Assembly (NCBI GenBank): GCA_012861695.1
Contig: JAAOOA010000630.1
Coordinates: forward strand, 102,001-166,000
DNA from: Trematomus loennbergii
Taxonomy: Eukaryota; Chordata; Actinopteri; Perciformes; Nototheniidae
DNA: 64,000 nucleotides
Direction of reading: 5' to 3'
Under the pieces are notes generated by a model that saw only the letters and a program-made list of their open reading frames with translations, was not told where the DNA came from and ran no database searches. The translations under genes were made by a program, and so were the position numbers. The number at the start of each line of letters is the position of its first letter. The stretch's first letter is position 1. Below are positions 1 to 26,989 of the stretch, in pieces.

Positions 1-474
1 GTATTTGAGTTCAACATGTAAGAAGTAGAAAGTACAGGTATTTGTGTTCAACATGTAAGAAGTAGAAAGTACAGGTATTTGTGTTCAACATGTAAGAAGT
101 AGAAAGTACAGGTATTTGGGTTCAACATGTAAGAAGTAGAAAGTACAGGTATTTGAGTTCAACATGTAAAAGTAGAAAGTACAGGTATTTGAGTTCAACA
201 TGTAAGAAGTAGAAAGTACAGGTATTTGTGTTCAACATGTAAGAAGTAGAAAGTACAGGTATTTGGGTTCAACATGTAAGAAGTAGAAAGTACAGGTATT
301 TGGGTTCAACATGTAAGAAGTAGAAAGTACAGGTATTTGTGTTCAACATGTGAGAAGTAGAAAGTACAGGTATTTGAGTTCAACATGTAAGAAGTAGAAA
401 GTACAGGTATTTGAGTTCAACATGTAAGAAGTAGAAAGTACAGGTATTTGTGTTCAACATGTAAGAAGTGAAAG
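1..474. repeat. 37-bp minisatellite in hikeshi intron
   Basis: About 13 head-to-tail copies of a 37-bp unit beginning GTATTTGAGTTCAACATG. Copies differ mainly at one base (TTTGAG, TTTGTG or TTTGGG). The array lies in the intron before the last hikeshi exon and runs off the left edge of the window. Confidence 0.95.
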
Positions 475-477
475 TAA

Positions 478-577
478 AAAGTCATCTGAAAAATAAGTAG
501 TGGAGTAAAGTACTGATACCAGAAACCTTTACTTAAGTACAGTAACGAAGTATTTGTACTCCACTACTTCCCACCTC
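478..577 (-). mobile_element. End of a dispersed teleost DNA repeat
   Basis: Read on the minus strand this begins CAGAGGTGGGAAGTAGTGGA and continues with ACTT/AAGT-rich sequence, which looks like the end of a repeat common in fish genomes. Similar ACTT/CTACTTTTACT-rich sequence recurs at 47050-47640. The superfamily cannot be settled from sequence alone. Confidence 0.45.
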
Positions 578-639
578 TGATTGTCCCACATTGTCCCACA
601 TTGTCCCACATTGTCCCCCATGTGTCTTGTTGGTCTCAG

Positions 640-903
640 GTCGGTGTGTCGGTGGAGGCTCTGGATCAGCTCGCCCAGCAGATTCCGGTTTCCAGCGCCG
701 CCGTTTCCACCGTGGACTCCTTCCTGCATTTCACCCAGAAGATGTTGGACAGTCTCTACAACTTCGCCTCGTCCTTCGCGGTGACGCAGGCTCAGATGAC
801 CCCGAACCCCTCGGAGACCTTCATCCCCTCCAGCTGCGTCCTCAAGTGGTTCGAGAACTTCCAGAGGAGGATGAGCCAGAACCCCAACTTCTGGAAGAAC
901 TGA
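640..903 (+). CDS. hikeshi: Hikeshi (OPI10 family), last coding exon
   Basis: This exon encodes the C-terminal 87 residues of Hikeshi, the carrier that imports ATP-bound HSP70 into the nucleus during heat stress. The translation runs from [14 protein letters not shown] through [18 protein letters not shown] to a terminus NPNFWKN followed by TGA. It matches the family's C-terminal dimerisation/tail region, and the family is about 197 residues long. The exon opens in phase 0 after the acceptor TTGGTCTCAG at 630-639. Earlier exons lie left of the window. The reading frame is intact. Just upstream the pyrimidine-rich tract contains a 10-bp ATTGTCCCAC repeat. Identification is by recognition of the protein family, not by a search. 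Confidence 0.92.
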   Translation, partial: VGVSVEALDQLAQQIPVSSAAVSTVDSFLHFTQKMLDSLYNFASSFAVTQAQMTPNPSETFIPSSCVLKWFENFQRRMSQNPNFWKN

Positions 904-1674
904 ATCAAAGACTAAAAAAGACAGTTTCCACAGTGCCTACAGCCAAACCACTCGTCTCTCAGACACAGCTTTACTCCCTACAGTTTATAACGTGCACAGG
1001 GGGTTTGGTTCATCATCATTACACGTTTTTATTTATTAAGTAAGAACAACGATAGTAAATATGAGACTGAGGATCCTTCTTGGCCATGGAAACAGCAGCT
1101 CTAAATGAAAACAAACTAAGATTGACTTAGTGGTTTTTCTCTTAAAATAAAATAGATTATTCCACACCATTCGAAGTGTAGATTTCATTTCTTCTACAAT
1201 AATACCTCTCCTGCATTGACACAAACTAAAAAGCTCAGAATCAAGAATGCTCCTTATTTTCTATAAATAGTTATCTAAACCAAATTGCACCCAATACAAA
1301 ATAAACATAACAGAGACATTTAAAAAAATACTAAAAGCTCAGAAACTTCATTGCCTTTTGTTCACGAGGACATTATTCATTCACCTGATAGTTATTACAT
1401 TCAAATCCCTAACATTACAGATGAAGGAGCCTTTAATACGCAAGTTATCCTTTCTTATGGAGGGATTGATATCATTGGTCATATCCATTTTGTAATGCTA
1501 GACTTTGAATATTCTTCCAAAACAAATCAAACTATTTCCTTGTTTTTTTATTTGTTTTATGACAGTACAACCACATCAAAACATACGTGTTAAAAGGGTG
1601 ATGGCTCAACTAAGGTCTTGGCTAGGCTGTAATAACATCTTTGATTTCAAGATTTCAAGAGAAAATGCAACTGT
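904..1674 (+). other. hikeshi 3' UTR and flank
   Basis: No convincing gene is seen here. AATAAA-type signals near 1148 (AAAATAAAAT) and 1297 (CAAAATAAAC) could end the hikeshi transcript. An 80-codon open stretch at 1351-1593 has no recognisable domain and is probably chance. Confidence 0.5.
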
Positions 1675-2507
1675 AACCCACAACAACATGTACCTCCAAC
1701 AACATGTAACCCACACAACATGTAACCCACAACAACATGTAACCCACAACAACATGTATCCCACAACAACATGTAACCTCCAACAACATGTAACCCACAA
1801 CAACATGTAACCCACAACAACATGTAACCCACAACAACATGTAACCCAACAACATGTAACCCACAACAACATGTAACCTCCAACAACATGTAACCCACAA
1901 CAACATGTAACCCACAACAACATGTAACCCACAACAACATGTAACCCCAACAACATGTAACCCCCAACAACATGTAACCCACAACAACATGTAACCCACA
2001 ACAACATGTATCCCACAACAACATGTAACCTCCAACAACATGTAACCCACAACAACATGTAACCCACAACAACATGTAACCCACAACAACATGTAACCCA
2101 CAACAACATGTAACCTCCAACAACATGTAACCCACAACACATGTACCCACAACAACATGTAACCCACAACAACATGTAACCCCCAACAACATGTAACCCA
2201 CAACAACATGTAACCCACAACAAACACCCCACAACAACATGTAACCACAACAACATGTAACCTCCAACAACATGTAACCCACACAACATGTAACCCACAA
2301 CAACATGTAACCCACAACAACATGTAACCCACAACAACATGTCATGTAACCCACAACAACATGTAACCTCCAACAACATGTAACCCACAACAACATGTCA
2401 TGTAACCCAAACAACATGTAACCCCCAACAACATGTAACCCCCAACAACATGTAACCCACAACAACATGTAACCCACAACAACATGTAACCTACAACAAC
2501 ATGTATG
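1675..2507. repeat. 17-bp minisatellite
   Basis: Roughly 49 tandem copies of a 17-bp unit ACCCACAACAACATGTA, with ACCTCC and ACCCCC variants and occasional short copies. Because 17 is not a multiple of 3, overlapping minus-strand open frames of 225-290 codons arise. They are low-complexity Cys/Leu/Val/Gly/Tyr strings and are not genes. Confidence 0.95.
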
Positions 2508-2591
2508 AAACTGAGACAAGAAGAATACAATATCAAAAGTGTTTTTTGTTTTACATTTAACTAATACAATTTTAATAATGCAGCTGATGAT

Positions 2592-3346
2592 CTAATGGCG
2601 CGTTTCCACTGCAGCGCGGAGCCCGGTTTAAGAGGGCTGTGACGTCAGCGGCCCGTCTTTGGTTGCGTTTCCACTTGGCCTAGTACCGGCCGGCGGGTCC
2701 TAATTCACAGTTTTTCTGGCCTCATAAATCGTGGGTCTAGGGCCAGAGACAACGAGGCTGAGTCGGGCTGAGTATGCTAAACTAGAGAGAGGATCGCTGG
2801 CAAGGGGGCTACAACTACAACAAGATGGACATATTTGACCGTGATTTAATTGTAATACACGTTTCTAAATGATGAAGTAACAACATACTGATACCGGTTA
2901 GTAAAAACCATGAATTAATGCTTTGTCAAGTCTGCAGACGACGGCAGGAGAAACACCTTTTAAAATGCGTGTTTTCTAAATGGAGATTGGCTAAGCTAAC
3001 GCAGTATATGCTCCGACCGTCCACACTCACAACAACGGCCTATACAGACATAAATAAAGCAGCGACTGTATTCTCCATGACACAGGCAGTCTGTGGTTTG
3101 TACTTGTTTAACTTTTGTCTAGTTTCTGAACAGATATGAGGAGCTGTGAGCTCTGAGTGCTAACAGCTAACGGCTGTGTTGTTTTTCTGGGGTTCTCATT
3201 GAAGATGACGTCACGGCTCCGCCTACACTGCGTTACTATAGTAACTACCCCAGTTCCTAAACTGTAATGGAAATGCGCCATAAAGTGAGCCTGTCCTAAC
3301 GAGGCCTAGCCATACCGAGCGAGGCCGTGTAGTGGAAATGCGCCAC
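2592..3346. mobile_element. Non-autonomous DNA transposon with inverted ends
   Basis: The left end TGGCGCGTTTCCACTGCA and the right end TGTAGTGGAAATGCGCCA are inverted repeats with two mismatches. A second, internal pair of similar sequence occurs near 2664 and 3270, suggesting nesting or duplication of the ends. CTA occurs just outside both ends, hinting at a 3-bp target duplication. No transposase is seen. Superfamily not assigned. Confidence 0.65.
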
Positions 3347-4025
3347 TAGAGTCTGTGGGGGCCCTAGGCAAACATTCACTGGGGGCCCCTCGAACCAGCT
3401 TTTCATCCCCACGCACCCCCCCCCCCCCCCCGGAGCGGAGCCAGGCAACGAAATTTAAGATAAAGCTGGCTACACACCAACCCGATTTTGGGAGTCAGAG
3501 GCCGTCAGAGGCAGTCGGGCATTCGCGGCGCCCTACTCAGGTTGGTGTGTCCCGCACCGTCGTCTCTTGACGGCAGCTTTTCACACCTCGGCCGATTCAA
3601 CATGTTGAATCGGCCGCGGGAGGTCAGAGAAAGTCGGCCCAAGCAATCACTCTGATTGGCTGTTCACACTACCGCTGCCTGCTGGTAAGGACAGTTATTG
3701 CCACTCGTCGACTGAAGTATTTGCGATGTGTTCGTAGCGGGTGGCGTAGCCGACGCAGGTGACGAAGCTGACGTAAAAGTCGGGACGCCTTCGGTACGCG
3801 TTCTTTGGTCTCAGGTGGGTGTGGAGCGGCCTTAAGAAGCAGCATTTTACAGCGCGCTATGCATGGGGCCGCCTTGAGGGGGTTTCCCGACATGTCTTTG
3901 CAGTAAATGAAAGGGTGTTTCATGTTGTCCTTGCAGTGGACCTTCTCAAGCTACCTTCTTTGGGGGCCCCCTTCTGGTCCGGGGCCCCAAGCCGTTGCCT
4001 GTCCGCAAGCGGCGGCCCTGAATAC
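3347..4025. mobile_element. Composite hAT-like fragment
   Basis: Read on the minus strand, the end near 4022 begins CAGGGCCGCCGCTTGCGG and continues into GGGGCCCC-rich sequence. The other side near 3352 has GGGGGCCCTAGGCAAAC. Such GGGCC-rich CAG ends are common in hAT elements. The middle (3460-3660) is a separate repeat with a perfect palindrome. Boundaries are uncertain. Confidence 0.4.
3589..3616. repeat. Perfect 28-bp palindrome
   Basis: The 14 bases from CGGCCGATTCAACA are followed immediately by their exact reverse complement, with no spacer. It lies inside the composite repeat at 3347-4025 and could extrude as a cruciform. Confidence 0.9.
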
Positions 4026-4449
4026 AGAAAATGTTAACAGATGGTACAGGAAAACAAAGTGAGTTGAACAGACCGACAGAAAGCATTGCTTATAAAGAAA
4101 ATAGCCCTTCAGAATATCAGAATAACTTGATATCGTCCCACAGAGGGGAAATGTACATTGTGACAGCATAAGAGAAAATAGATTACAAAAATAAAACACT
4201 AATAGATAAAAATATTACATTTCAAATTAGAAAAATGTAAAAGTTACATTCGAAGTAGATTCTACGAGTTAACAAAGTGCACATAATTGTCGTAGGAGCC
4301 ATGTTATGGGTGGAGTTGGCGTGTCAGTTTATTTAATTGATATTTATACTGCAATATTATTTTTGGACACTTGGTGGCGGGGGTTAGCTGCACCGGGGGT
4401 ATAAAAGGTGACGAGGACACAGGAGGAAGAGAGCATACCGATTCCACTT

Positions 4450-4621
4450 AATGTAATGGCAACTTTTAATGTTCCATTGTCCTACTCTTTTATTCCAGTA
4501 CTTCACAGGAGGAGGTGGAGTGATCCAGACGCAGACACAAACAGATGATTTACGGTCCTTTGGTGCAGTTTAGAATGATGTTTATTGAGCTTTACATACC
4601 AAGGTTTAATTATGCTGTCAA
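4450..4621 (+). repeat. Left arm of a 155-bp inverted repeat
   Basis: This segment is the reverse complement of 5692-5846 with about 90% identity. Shared landmarks are GTGATCCAGACGCAGACAC and TTGAGCTTTACATACCAAGG. The upstream flank (4398-4440) has TATAAAAGG, so the two arms may be oppositely oriented copies of one retroelement end. A LINE fragment lies between them. Confidence 0.75.
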
Positions 4622-4904
4622 CAGCCCGGCAGATGCTCATACCACAACCTTTGAATCATTTGCTTAGGTATTCAACCTTCGACCAGTTCATCGTTTTCTC
4701 TCTTCACTGTCTCCTTTCTCATGGCATAGGTCTACGGCCTTGGGTTCTGCTGCTACTCTCTTAAGGAGGGGCAGCTTGGGCGCATTGTTGTTGCCAGTCT
4801 ATGACGGAGCACAAGCCGCCATGAGGTAGTTTACTGTTCAGGGACGAGGTTCCCCGGCGCACATTCTTTCCTATGGACGAGAGCTCTAGTTAGATTCAAG
4901 GCAG

Positions 4905-5440
4905 GCAAGTTTATTTATATAGCACCTTTCAACACAAGGCAATTCAAAGTGCTTTACAGAAATGAAAGACATTAAGAAATGGCATTTAAAATCAGTCATT
5001 AAAAAGAAAAGATAATAAAATAAACATTAAAAGAAAAAAATACATGAATAAAAGTTACAGTGCAGTTTAAGATACGAATAGTTCAATTAAAAGCAGCGGC
5101 AAAAAGAAAAGTCTTCAGCCTGGATTTAAAGTAGTAAGAGTTGCAGCGGACCTGCAGGTTTCTGGGAGTTTGTTCCAGATATTTGGAGCATAATAACTAA
5201 ACGCTGCTTCTCCATGTTTAGTTCTGACTCTGGGGACAGAAAGCTGACCAGTCCCTGAAGACCGGAGAGTTCTGGATGGTTCATAATTTAGCAGGAGGTC
5301 AGAAATGTATTTTGGGCCTAAACCATTCAAATATTTTGAAATCAATTCTTTGACACACAGGAAGCCAGTGTAAAGACTTCAGAACTGGAGTGATGTGATC
5401 CACTTTCTTAGTGTTAGTAAGGACTCGAGCAGGGTCCATA
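4905..5440 (-). mobile_element. 5'-truncated L2/Rex-type LINE 3' end
   Basis: On the minus strand about 76 codons (5345-5115) encode the reverse-transcriptase C-terminal tail typical of L2/Rex-like LINEs: NGLGPKYISDLL, SRTLRSSGTGQLSVPR and IWNKLPE. The downstream 3' region is rich in A/T, with 'gtttatttatatagcacc' as seen on the plus strand. Only the last part of the second ORF survives, as usual for 5'-truncated LINE copies. Confidence 0.8.
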
Positions 5441-5691
5441 ATTGTTTAGTCTCACTGATGAAGAATGTTGATTATTACACTCCGAACTATTCAAAACCTC
5501 GAGCTACAGAAAGAGTTCTTCAGAATTGGTTTGGCAACCGCTGAGTCAGCTCGTGACACACCGCCTGTCTTGTGAATTCTCCGGCCGAAGCTCCAAATAA
5601 ACCGTCAGTGTTTGCCATCAAAGCTCCAGCTCTCCTCGTGTCTCTCGGAGTCCTGTTTCCAATTGCTACAGAGGTTTCCCCCACACCTTTG

Positions 5692-5846
5692 ACAGCATAA
5701 TTAAACCTTGGTATGTAAAGCTCAATAAACATAATTCTAAACTGCACCAAACCGGAAAATCATCTGTTTGTGTCTGCGTCTGGATCACTCCATCTCTTCC
5801 TGTAAAGTAATGGCAATACAAGAGTAGGACAATGGAACATTACAAG
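5692..5846 (-). repeat. Right arm of the 155-bp inverted repeat
   Basis: Inverted partner of 4450-4621. A 76-codon minus-strand open frame (5750-5520) starts in this arm and has no recognisable domain. Confidence 0.75.
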
Positions 5847-5849
5847 TGT

Positions 5850-6540
5850 CATTACACGACAGTGGTGTCTTAGTCTGAAGTTGTGTGAGTGTGGGGGTCT
5901 ACCATGAGTTATCCATTTAATTTCGTTTTTGGTAAAAGATCTGAAATATCACGACGAAGTTACTACAAACTTCCTGATAAACAAGCTCCAAAAATGTTAA
6001 TGAAAGAAAATATTCTAAGTCTCAACACAGGGGCCAAGAGATAACAACAACACTAAAACAAATGTAAAAGTTTTTGTCTAGGATTACACATTATCGCCAA
6101 CTATGATTAACATACTAAAGTATTCCTTAACCTTGATTTGAGTCAATATGTAATTCTGTCTTCTGCAGTTCAGCCATCGGCCTCCAGATGGCGCTGCCGT
6201 TCACTTAAAGCAGCCGCTGCGATAATAATGTGTCTTTCTTTACCTGTGAGATAAAAACGATTATAAAAACTAAAAATATATATTTTAAGAATCAATCATT
6301 TAAAAAAGGTGTATTTATTGTCATTCTGGATGTAAAAAAACAATCGTGTGACATGCTAAGAGGCTCCAAATAAGACAACAATACATATTAAATATATAAA
6401 AAGAAGGCAAATATAATACAATTATATAAAAGTGTAAAATATAAGAAAACTCAAATGACTCTAAGCCTAAAAAGCTAATATAAACTACCTGAAAACACAA
6501 CGTTAATGCGGTTTTCTGTATTTTTGCTAAAGAAGAAATG
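5850..6540. other. AT-rich intergenic sequence
   Basis: No gene, array or element end is recognised in this stretch. Confidence 0.4.
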
Positions 6541-6551
6541 TCTAGTTTTAA

Positions 6552-6680
6552 ACGTTTTTCAAATCAAATCAAATCAAGGTTTATTTATAAAGCACATTTA
6601 AAAGCGATGTTTGGTGCTGTACATGTAATAACTACAATCACATAAAACACATTTCTATACATTTCACCACGAGAAACCGT
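6552..6680 (-). mobile_element. LINE-type 3' tail
   Basis: AATCAAATCAAATCAAGG followed by TTTATTTATAAAGCACATTT resembles the 3' end of a teleost LINE in minus orientation, with a short AAATC repeat as its tail. No coding part is present. Confidence 0.5.
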
Positions 6681-7067
6681 ATACTTTATCCATTTATGAC
6701 CAGATACTTCCAGCTAAATAATGTCTCACGATATAACTCGTATAACCGTGGTGACAAACCTTATAATAACTCAAATTACTGAAGTTATCCAAGCAAGATT
6801 TAGTGAACTGTTATGAAAGGAAAATGTGTTTTTAATTATCTCTGAGGAAGAATGTGTGTTGCAGACAGGATGTCAACATATGTCAGTTTCAAAAAGGAGT
6901 AACGACAAAGGAATCTCAAATATATGTTTGCCTAAGGCTCGTGTAAAACAAAGGAACAGCCTTCAGCTAAAATGCTTCCTCACTGACTTCACTGCTGACT
7001 CTTCACCTATTTCTCAGGTGAAGTCAACAGGTAGAGTCAAAAGCAACATTCTGAAAAGCTCTTCTAG

Positions 7068-7117
7068 ATTACATGTTACTTGTTAGATGCTTTTATCCAA
7101 CACACACACCCCCCCCC

Positions 7118-7159
<42 letters not shown>

Positions 7160-7257
7160 AACCTGATTAACCCCATTCATGATAACAATACATACAGTAC
7201 AATATGATAATTTATTCAATGCTAACACAGATAATAATTCTGTGAAGTGTTTTTTTT

Positions 7258-7293
<36 letters not shown>

Positions 7294-7342
7294 CACACAC
7301 ACACACACACACAGACACAGACACAGACACAACACAGACACA

Positions 7343-7380
<38 letters not shown>

Positions 7381-7451
7381 ACACAGTGAGGTTTGAACCT
7401 GTGCTCCCCTGATCCGAACACCCACGCACTAGTCCACTGCGCCACACGCCT
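7068..7451 (-). mobile_element. tRNA-derived SINE broken by CA repeats
   Basis: On the minus strand the head at 7451-7395 has a promoter-like tRNA part (GTGGCGCAGTGGACTAGTG, then GGTTCAAACCTCAC as a B box). The tail at 7090-7068 reads TTGGATAAAAGCATCTAACA. The same head and tail flank the SINEs at 23475 and 43290. Here the middle is replaced by two CA microsatellites and about 100 bp of other sequence. Confidence 0.8.
7096..7380. repeat. Two CA/TG microsatellites
   Basis: (CA)n at about 7098-7158, including a C run, and at 7259-7380 with CAGACA interruptions. The apparent open frames here are poly His-Thr or Cys-Val strings and are not genes. Confidence 0.95.
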
Positions 7452-7459
7452 CATTGATT

Positions 7460-7970
7460 CTAGATTCAGCAATACATTTAATGTTTGGGATATCCTTAAT
7501 TAGTTAATGGTAAAGTCGGACAATTAAGCTTCATCTTTATATAAACTCCCTTTACCAAAAAAGTCAATGGGATGTGCTGTCCACCACCTCCCGCCCTTTA
7601 AAGGGTGATTTTATGTTGTTGTTATTGTTGATTTCATTCACAAGGCCACATATTAAAAGCAATTGAATGGGTTTTGATCTGTCTCAATATTATTGTGTAA
7701 AAGATTACCAATCTGTGTATAAATCTGTAATTTATAAATGTAACACCTTCCACACATGCAGAAACATATTTCTATACTGTAATCAAAAAACGATTTCGAC
7801 ATTAAATTGATTTACAAGTCAATTAAAAGCATTTGTAATTATAATAATGGTAATATGTCAAACTGAATCTCCCAGTTTGACAGTCATGTTGTTCATTAGA
7901 ATTTTTGAGAGTTTCTTAATTCTAATTTCTTGCATCATTTATCTAATTTTCCTTGATTTGGAAACTTTAG
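7460..7970. other. AT-rich intergenic sequence
   Basis: Nothing recognised. A 61-codon open stretch at 7847-8032 has no domain features. Confidence 0.4.
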
Positions 7971-7973
7971 AAA

Positions 7974-8575
7974 CGTTTTATTTTGAAGGTTTAAACCGGA
8001 AGTACTGTTCCCTTTACTTATTTGTCACTTAATAATACTGCAAAAATTTTAATCTAATTTCATGTGTGCTTTAAACCTTTTGTATTCAATTATACAAGTT
8101 TAAAATGTTTTATTTTGAAGGTTTAAACAGGAAGTGCTTTCCTTTTGGGGCTATCCTTTACTTATTTGTCACATAATAAATAATATACCATTTTAATCTA
8201 ATTTCTGTGAACTTAATCACCCTTTTTATTCAATTATACAAGTTTAAAATATTTTATTTTGAAGGTTTAACAGGAAGTGCTTTCCCCTTAGGGGCTTTCC
8301 TTTACTTATTTGTCACTTAATAAATACTGCACCATTTTAATCTAATTTCATGTGTGCTTTAAACCTTTTGTATTCAATTATACAAGTTTAAAATGTTTTA
8401 TTTTGAAGGTTTAAACAGGAAGTGCTTTCCCTTTTGGGGCTATCCTTTACTTATTTGTCACATAATAAATAATATACCATTTTAATCTAATTTCTGTGAA
8501 CTTAATCACCCTTTTTATTCAATTATACAAGTTTAAAATATTTTATTTTGAAAGTCCAGAAAGGAAGTGCGGTGT
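7974..8575. repeat. About 143-bp tandem repeat upstream of dhrs13
   Basis: Four full copies and a partial fifth, starting near 7974, 8107, 8251, 8394 and 8539. Each has TTTTATTTTGAAGGTTTAAA, then an ETS-like (A)CAGGAAGTGC, then CTTATTTGTCAC and TTCAATTATACAAGTTTAAA. The last copy breaks off about 250 bp before the dhrs13 start codon. Confidence 0.9.
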
Positions 8576-8744
8576 CTATCGGGTACATCGGGGTTCATCA
8601 AATGGGTGGAAGCTCAAACCTCCGTGGGAGTTTCTGTTGATTCAGCTTAACGATGAGCACCGTGAGAAGAACTGGTCGGACCTCCCGAGCTGTGACGCTT
8701 CAGGCAAGAGGAACCGGTCGGTCAGGTGAGATCCCTCCGCCAGG

Positions 8745-8818
8745 CGGGGGCATACAAAAGGCAGAGCTGCAGAGACAGGCAGTGATTTCTCACGTGGATC
8801 TCACAGCAGTAACTCACC
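8745..8818 (+). promoter_or_regulatory. Putative dhrs13 core promoter / 5' UTR
   Basis: CATACAAAAGGCAGAG at 8750-8765 resembles a weak TATA-type element about 65 bp before the ATG. The start context TCACCATGT has C at -3, so it is a moderate Kozak match. Inference only; no transcript evidence. Confidence 0.3.
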
Positions 8819-24249
<15,431 letters not shown>

Positions 24250-24921
24250 AACACTTATCTTCTGCTGTAAATTGATTGTTAAGTCCAGGAGGGATCAAAG
24301 TTAAAAAACTCTTCACTCTGTCTTTGTTTTCCCGCCCTTTTTGTTTTCTTCCCGCCTTTTTGTGATTTCTTTCCCCCGCCCTGTCTTTTGTTAGTTATTA
24401 GTTCTGTGTGTACATACGCCTCTCTTTCCCAGAGTTTTTCTGGGCATTGATGTTTACCACGGTAAACGGTTTCTACTCATCAATGTTTCATCGATGTTTC
24501 TCTCTACCATGTTTCCTTTCGGCTGTTTCTTCCTCTGGACTCGCTGCCTGTTTTCCTCGTGCCATCCTATTTTGTGTCTACTTTAGTTGTGCTGTTTATC
24601 TTTTGTTTAGTATTACCTTGCCTGCTCTCTTAGTTTCTTGTTAACCTGTGTTTGGTCTTAGCTCTCCTTTTTCTTATTTAAAAAAAAAAAAAAAAAAAAC
24701 GTTTACTCTGTTATTCAAGTATTTTCTGTAAGACTTAAGTCACATTGCCTGTACCCATGTCATGATATAAATGGGTTCAAAGTTTTGCTGTGTAGCATCT
24801 TTTATTTACAGAATTCTTCCCCTCTGGGAACACATGTTGTTGTCTGTTTATTGCACTCAGTAAATTGAACAGGAACATCTATTATGGTAGTGTAATATAT
24901 TTCACAGGATAAAAAGAGTCT
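24250..24921 (+). other. dhrs13-like 3' UTR, copy 1
   Basis: Pyrimidine-rich sequence with a long A run near 24680. It aligns with 56374-57000 downstream of exon 6 copy 2 with high identity, showing that the duplication extends well past the coding exon. Confidence 0.7.
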
Positions 24922-24925
24922 TTAA

Positions 24926-26386
24926 AGGTGGGGTAGGTAAGTTTGAGATTTCATTTCAAACCTTTATTTATCCAGGTTGTATCTCATTGAGATCATTGAT
25001 CTCTTTTTCAAGGGAGACCTGTTATATTCCATGGAATGCTCTTAACATCCCGATAGCAATGAATATCTGAAGTGCTTTGACAAAAATCCATAAAACGACC
25101 AATCATCTGAGCCGGCCCGGCTAAAATAACTGGATGGCCTACCTGCCTGTCAGCCTTCCATCTGTGCACAAACTTATCTCGTGCCCTCATTGGTCATGTG
25201 CGCGTTCGTGTGTGTTGGAGGAGGGGCTCTGTAAGGAAGTGGCAGATTTTCTCCGGCTGTGTATTTTCAAATTCTAGCGCACTCGAGCTGGTTTCTCCAA
25301 AATTACCTACCCCCAGTGGCGACTGGCACAGCCCCACCTAGTGTCAGCAGAAAGTATTACACATAATGATTACAAAAAATGCAAAGAGATGCAAAAAAAG
25401 AAATAAAAAAATATATAAAATATATTTTAAGGTCATGTTTAATCATCTGATTCGTCTGTACATTGCTGTTTTAGTCTGTGTTCTTCTAATTAGTGTCTAC
25501 AGTGCCGTTTTGAGCCATGTGGGACAAAACCTGATCATGCCCCTCCCTCTCACTGTCAAAGTGAACGGTGACTGTAAAAACGACACTGCGCATGCTCAGA
25601 GTATTTTTCAATGTAATGTGTGTGGCAAAAAAAAAAAGACCATAGGGGCACAGAGCTGCCATCCCCACCATACGTCATCTCACATCATTCAGAGCTGATT
25701 GGCTGTAAGTACGTGTGCCGCGAAAAGTGTGGTGCATGAAGAGGAGACGAGAGAGCTGCAGTGACGCGTCCTAAAACCCGGAAGTAAGCTGCAAAAAAGC
25801 AATGAGGTTTCTCCATAGGATTTTAGAAAATAGCTCAAAATAAGATCTGTGGGAAACGTACCTGTTAGATAAATGCACGTTTTGTTCAGCCGGATAACAT
25901 CCACATGTCTACCCTACTTTTATAATTTTCTAATCATAAATCTATCGATTAGATTTATGATAGACTTTTGAAACTACAAGAAGATAAGGAGGACTTTTAC
26001 AAAAAAGTTATAGAATTTTTTGTCCAGAAGGATAGGCAAATGGACTTCATCTTCAAGTCAAGGTAAGACCTCAATTTTATTGAAAATGGGATCTTACTAA
26101 GAGAGAACAATTCAATATTTAAATGATAAAATTACATTTTTGAGTATCCTTTTGTTGAACTGTCTGTTTAAAATTAATCGAAGCATCAGACAAAAAAAGC
26201 TTTTGAAAATAATATTATATTTTGGTTTAGGTCAAAATATAATATTTGTAAACCTGAAGAGTCAGTGCCAGTCTCAGCAGCCATGAACCTCACTGCACGT
26301 CACTGCAGAAGCTTATATATAGACATCTACGTTTTTTGTGCCCCACCACTTTTGTACATATAAAAACGCCACTGCCTACCCCACCT
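24926..26386. mobile_element. TTAA MITE (AGGTGGGGTAGGTAA family), interrupted
   Basis: TTAA at 24922-24925 and 26387-26390; ends AGGTGGGGTAGGTAA and (plus) CCTACCCCACCT. It aligns in reverse orientation with the 380-bp copy at 63431-63810. A hAT insertion (25314-26374) splits its right end, and a TTTATTTATCCAGGTTG tail-like fragment sits near 24960. Confidence 0.85.
25314..26374. mobile_element. Non-autonomous hAT inside the TTAA MITE
   Basis: Ends CAGTGGCG and CGCCACTG are exact inverted repeats, with a perfect 8-bp target duplication CCTACCCC (25306-25313 and 26375-26382). 1061 bp, no transposase recognised. Confidence 0.88.
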
Positions 26387-26390
26387 TTAA

Positions 26391-26989
26391 ATGTTTGTCT
26401 CATAGCATGCCATGCATTAGAACCTATGTTGTTAATCATTAATTAATTGATGTTTTAATAATAAGGTTTGAAATCCTGGACTTAAAAATATTAAAATAAT
26501 AAACAAGTGACAAGAAGTTTTTGGCAGAAATTGCTTTGTAAAAAAACAGACAAATTCAGTTCTGAATATTATACACAAGAGTTACAGTACAGTAAGAGAT
26601 CCAACGGTTTTTAATTAATGTTAGTGTCTCAGGTTTTATCAGGAAAGTGTTAAAGTTAAAAAAAGATCCTCCGTGACTGGTAGACAACAATTATATTATC
26701 AGATTATTTATTTATAATGTAAAGGTGATCATGAGAGTAGAGAGCATGTGCTACAGCCAGAAACTTACATTATTTAAACAATTATGAAATCACAAAACCA
26801 TTTTGAACATTAACGTCTGATCTTTTTACACCACATAGTACCTGCAGGCAGAGAGAGAAGGAAGGAGAGACTTGAATTCAATACTGAAGCGTTAACATCA
26901 GTGAAACAAATTAAACAGTGAACATATCACTGGTTCAGAGAAGCTGCTTGTTCACAGCGCCATCTGGTTCGTCTTTGGTCCTTTCTTCT
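26391..26989 (-). other. 3' UTR region of Ig unit 1
   Basis: This sequence recurs at 39640-40229 and 57140-57660 downstream of the other two Ig units. On the minus strand AATAAATAATC near 26710 could be the polyadenylation signal, about 280 nt after the stop. Confidence 0.6.

Noticed and set aside
1..474. Possible CRISPR-like array (regular 37-bp repeats)
   Set aside because: Direct head-to-tail repeats with no unique spacers, in a vertebrate intron; this is a minisatellite.
1606..2519. Minus-strand open frames of 225-290 codons rich in Cys, Val and Gly
   Set aside because: Products of the 17-bp tandem repeat, open in several frames at once.
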